DNA of 64,000 nt from Roseobacter sp. (GTDB lineage: Bacteria; Pseudomonadota; Alphaproteobacteria; Rhodobacterales; Rhodobacteraceae), in assembly GCA_024636495.1 (NCBI GenBank), contig JAGXGZ010000047.1, positions 28,326-92,325 on the forward strand, read 5' to 3'. Made by a program: the position numbers and the translations under genes. Positions 63,139 through 64,000 of this stretch are shown here, piece after piece. The first letter of the stretch is position 1; each line of letters opens with the position of its first letter. The notes below the pieces were generated by a model that was given only the letters and a program-made list of their open reading frames with translations, had not been told where the DNA came from and ran no database searches.

Positions 63139-63745
63139 CTACGCAGTGAAATTGTTGTGGACTGAGCCGCGAACGGCGACGAATTTAACTAAAGTTCCAG
63201 TCCGTCTAAAGAGAAGCATGGCCAGCTCTCTTTGACGAAATGGCTGGTATGAATTCTCAGCGCTGTTGTTATGCAAGCGGCCAGTTTCCTGTTTGTCCAC
63301 ATTGCCGATGACCTTCAGCGCCACGCCATAGGAACGTAACTTGTCGGTGACGAAGATATGTGCGCGGCAATTGCGTTTCATGGTTTTTTTAATAAATTTC
63401 AATGCTGCCTTGCGATCCCTGCGCTTTGTAACAAAGTTTTCCAAGACCTTCCCTTCGTGATCCACAGCCCGCCCAAGATAGTGCGTCTCGCAGTTGATGT
63501 TTACAAACACCTCGTCCAAGTGCCCTGCCAATTTTAATATGCGCGCATATGGCTGACCCTTTTCTTGCGGAGCTCTGCGGCAAACAGCGGGCCAAATCTG
63601 TTCCACCAAAATCGAACCGTCTCATAGCTGATGTCGATGCCGCGTCCGTTCCGAAGCGAAAGCGGAAACCAAACGTGATCATGACGGCTAAGCGGATGAT
63701 CTCGGGGCTCGTCTTGAAGTAGCGGAGGGGGCTGTGTTTTGTCAT
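63139..63745 (-). pseudogene. IS6-family transposase, broken by frameshifts
   Basis: Parts of an IS6/IS26-type transposase are split over three frames. The pieces are the N-terminus (TKHSPLRYFKTSPEIIRLAV, start 63745), the middle (RGIDISYETVRFWWNRFGPLF, up to 63534) and the rest (HLDEVFVNINCETHYL, FVTDKLRSYG, NNSAENSYQPF). The DDE residues are still present, but two frameshifts and a short deletion after FPLSLRN make it inactive. Terminal repeats were not clearly found. The 62951-63138 stretch next to it holds no gene. Confidence 0.88.
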
Positions 63746-63957
63746 CCCGCGACGCTAATTGCTCGCCCTGCCCGCCTCCACCGATTTTGCTTTGACACTG
63801 CCCAGATGATAGCTTTTGCAACTACCGCAAACGTCGGAAGTGATGAACGATGCACGTGTGGAGTTATGCCCGAAAGTTGGTGATGGTCTGAAGCGGGCGG
63901 CATATCATGGCGGTGTTGAAAGACGCCGTCAGTCTCAAAGAGAAAGGATATGCCACC

Positions 63958-64000
63958 ATGGCCAAATCTACTGTTGTACCATTCGAACTGCCATCAGAAT
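63958..64000 (+). CDS. Start of an unidentified gene (cut by window end)
   Basis: An ATG at 63958 with AAAGGA 10 bases upstream opens a frame reading MAKSTVVPFELPSE to the window end. Only 14 residues are visible, too few to name it. The 63746-63957 stretch before it contains the IS edge and the likely promoter. Confidence 0.5.
   Translation, partial: MAKSTVVPFELPSE

Noticed and set aside
53521..63870. Shared GAACGATGCAC string near 53540 and 63847 as an island repeat
   Set aside because: Eleven bases with unrelated flanks can occur by chance, and no longer repeat was seen.

Overview
The window is chromosomal DNA of a marine-type alphaproteobacterium, most likely a Rhodobacteraceae (roseobacter group) member. 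The evidence is the gene families and gene order (an iscR-iscS-sufB...sufC-sufD-sufS cluster with a one-cysteine IscR, NADP-isocitrate dehydrogenase, recA next to alaS), an alphaproteobacterial SOS box (GTTC-N7-GTTC) upstream of recA, and a moderately high GC content. No database search could be run. All names rest on motifs, gene order and recognition of families.

Region 1 (1 to about 28,215) is the integrase-proximal part of a siphovirus-type prophage sitting at the 3' end of a tRNA-Arg(CCG) gene at 28,216-28,292. Its other end lies beyond position 1. Reading from the tRNA inward: integrase and excisionase, a DUF4326 gene, an AT-rich RelA/SpoT-domain gene, a rightward early operon (22.3-25.3 kb), a lysogeny switch (XRE repressor facing a Cro-like gene, with four copies of one operator), and a leftward early operon. 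That operon carries a DNA methyltransferase, a protein with three HTH-like repeats, and a DNA-binding protein. The late operon follows: HNH, small and large terminase, portal, S49 protease, HK97-type capsid, connectors, tail tube, tail chaperones, tape measure and tail-tip genes. The tail genes follow the order seen in the Rhodobacter gene transfer agent. The tail chaperone gene carries an A9 run in the right phase for a -1 frameshift into a second small chaperone frame. A secreted-protein gene on the opposite strand is inserted in the tail operon. Holin and endolysin genes were not seen.

Region 2 (28.3-49 kb) is core chromosome: the iron-sulfur assembly operon (with passenger genes for a pyruvyltransferase-like protein, a YbjQ protein and two YIP1 membrane proteins) under IscR, then an alpha/beta hydrolase, an HD hydrolase, icd, a YitT protein, an Lrp regulator paired with an SMR exporter, typA, a phosphatase, alaS and recA.

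Region 3 (49-64 kb) is more variable: exported proteins, a glycosyltransferase with a YdcF protein, and then a peptide-utilisation locus (GntR regulator, full oligopeptide ABC transporter, gamma-glutamyltransferase family enzyme, DUF1028 protein). That locus is bracketed by a broken IS5-type transposase on the left and a frameshifted IS6-type transposase on the right, which suggests an acquired catabolic island.
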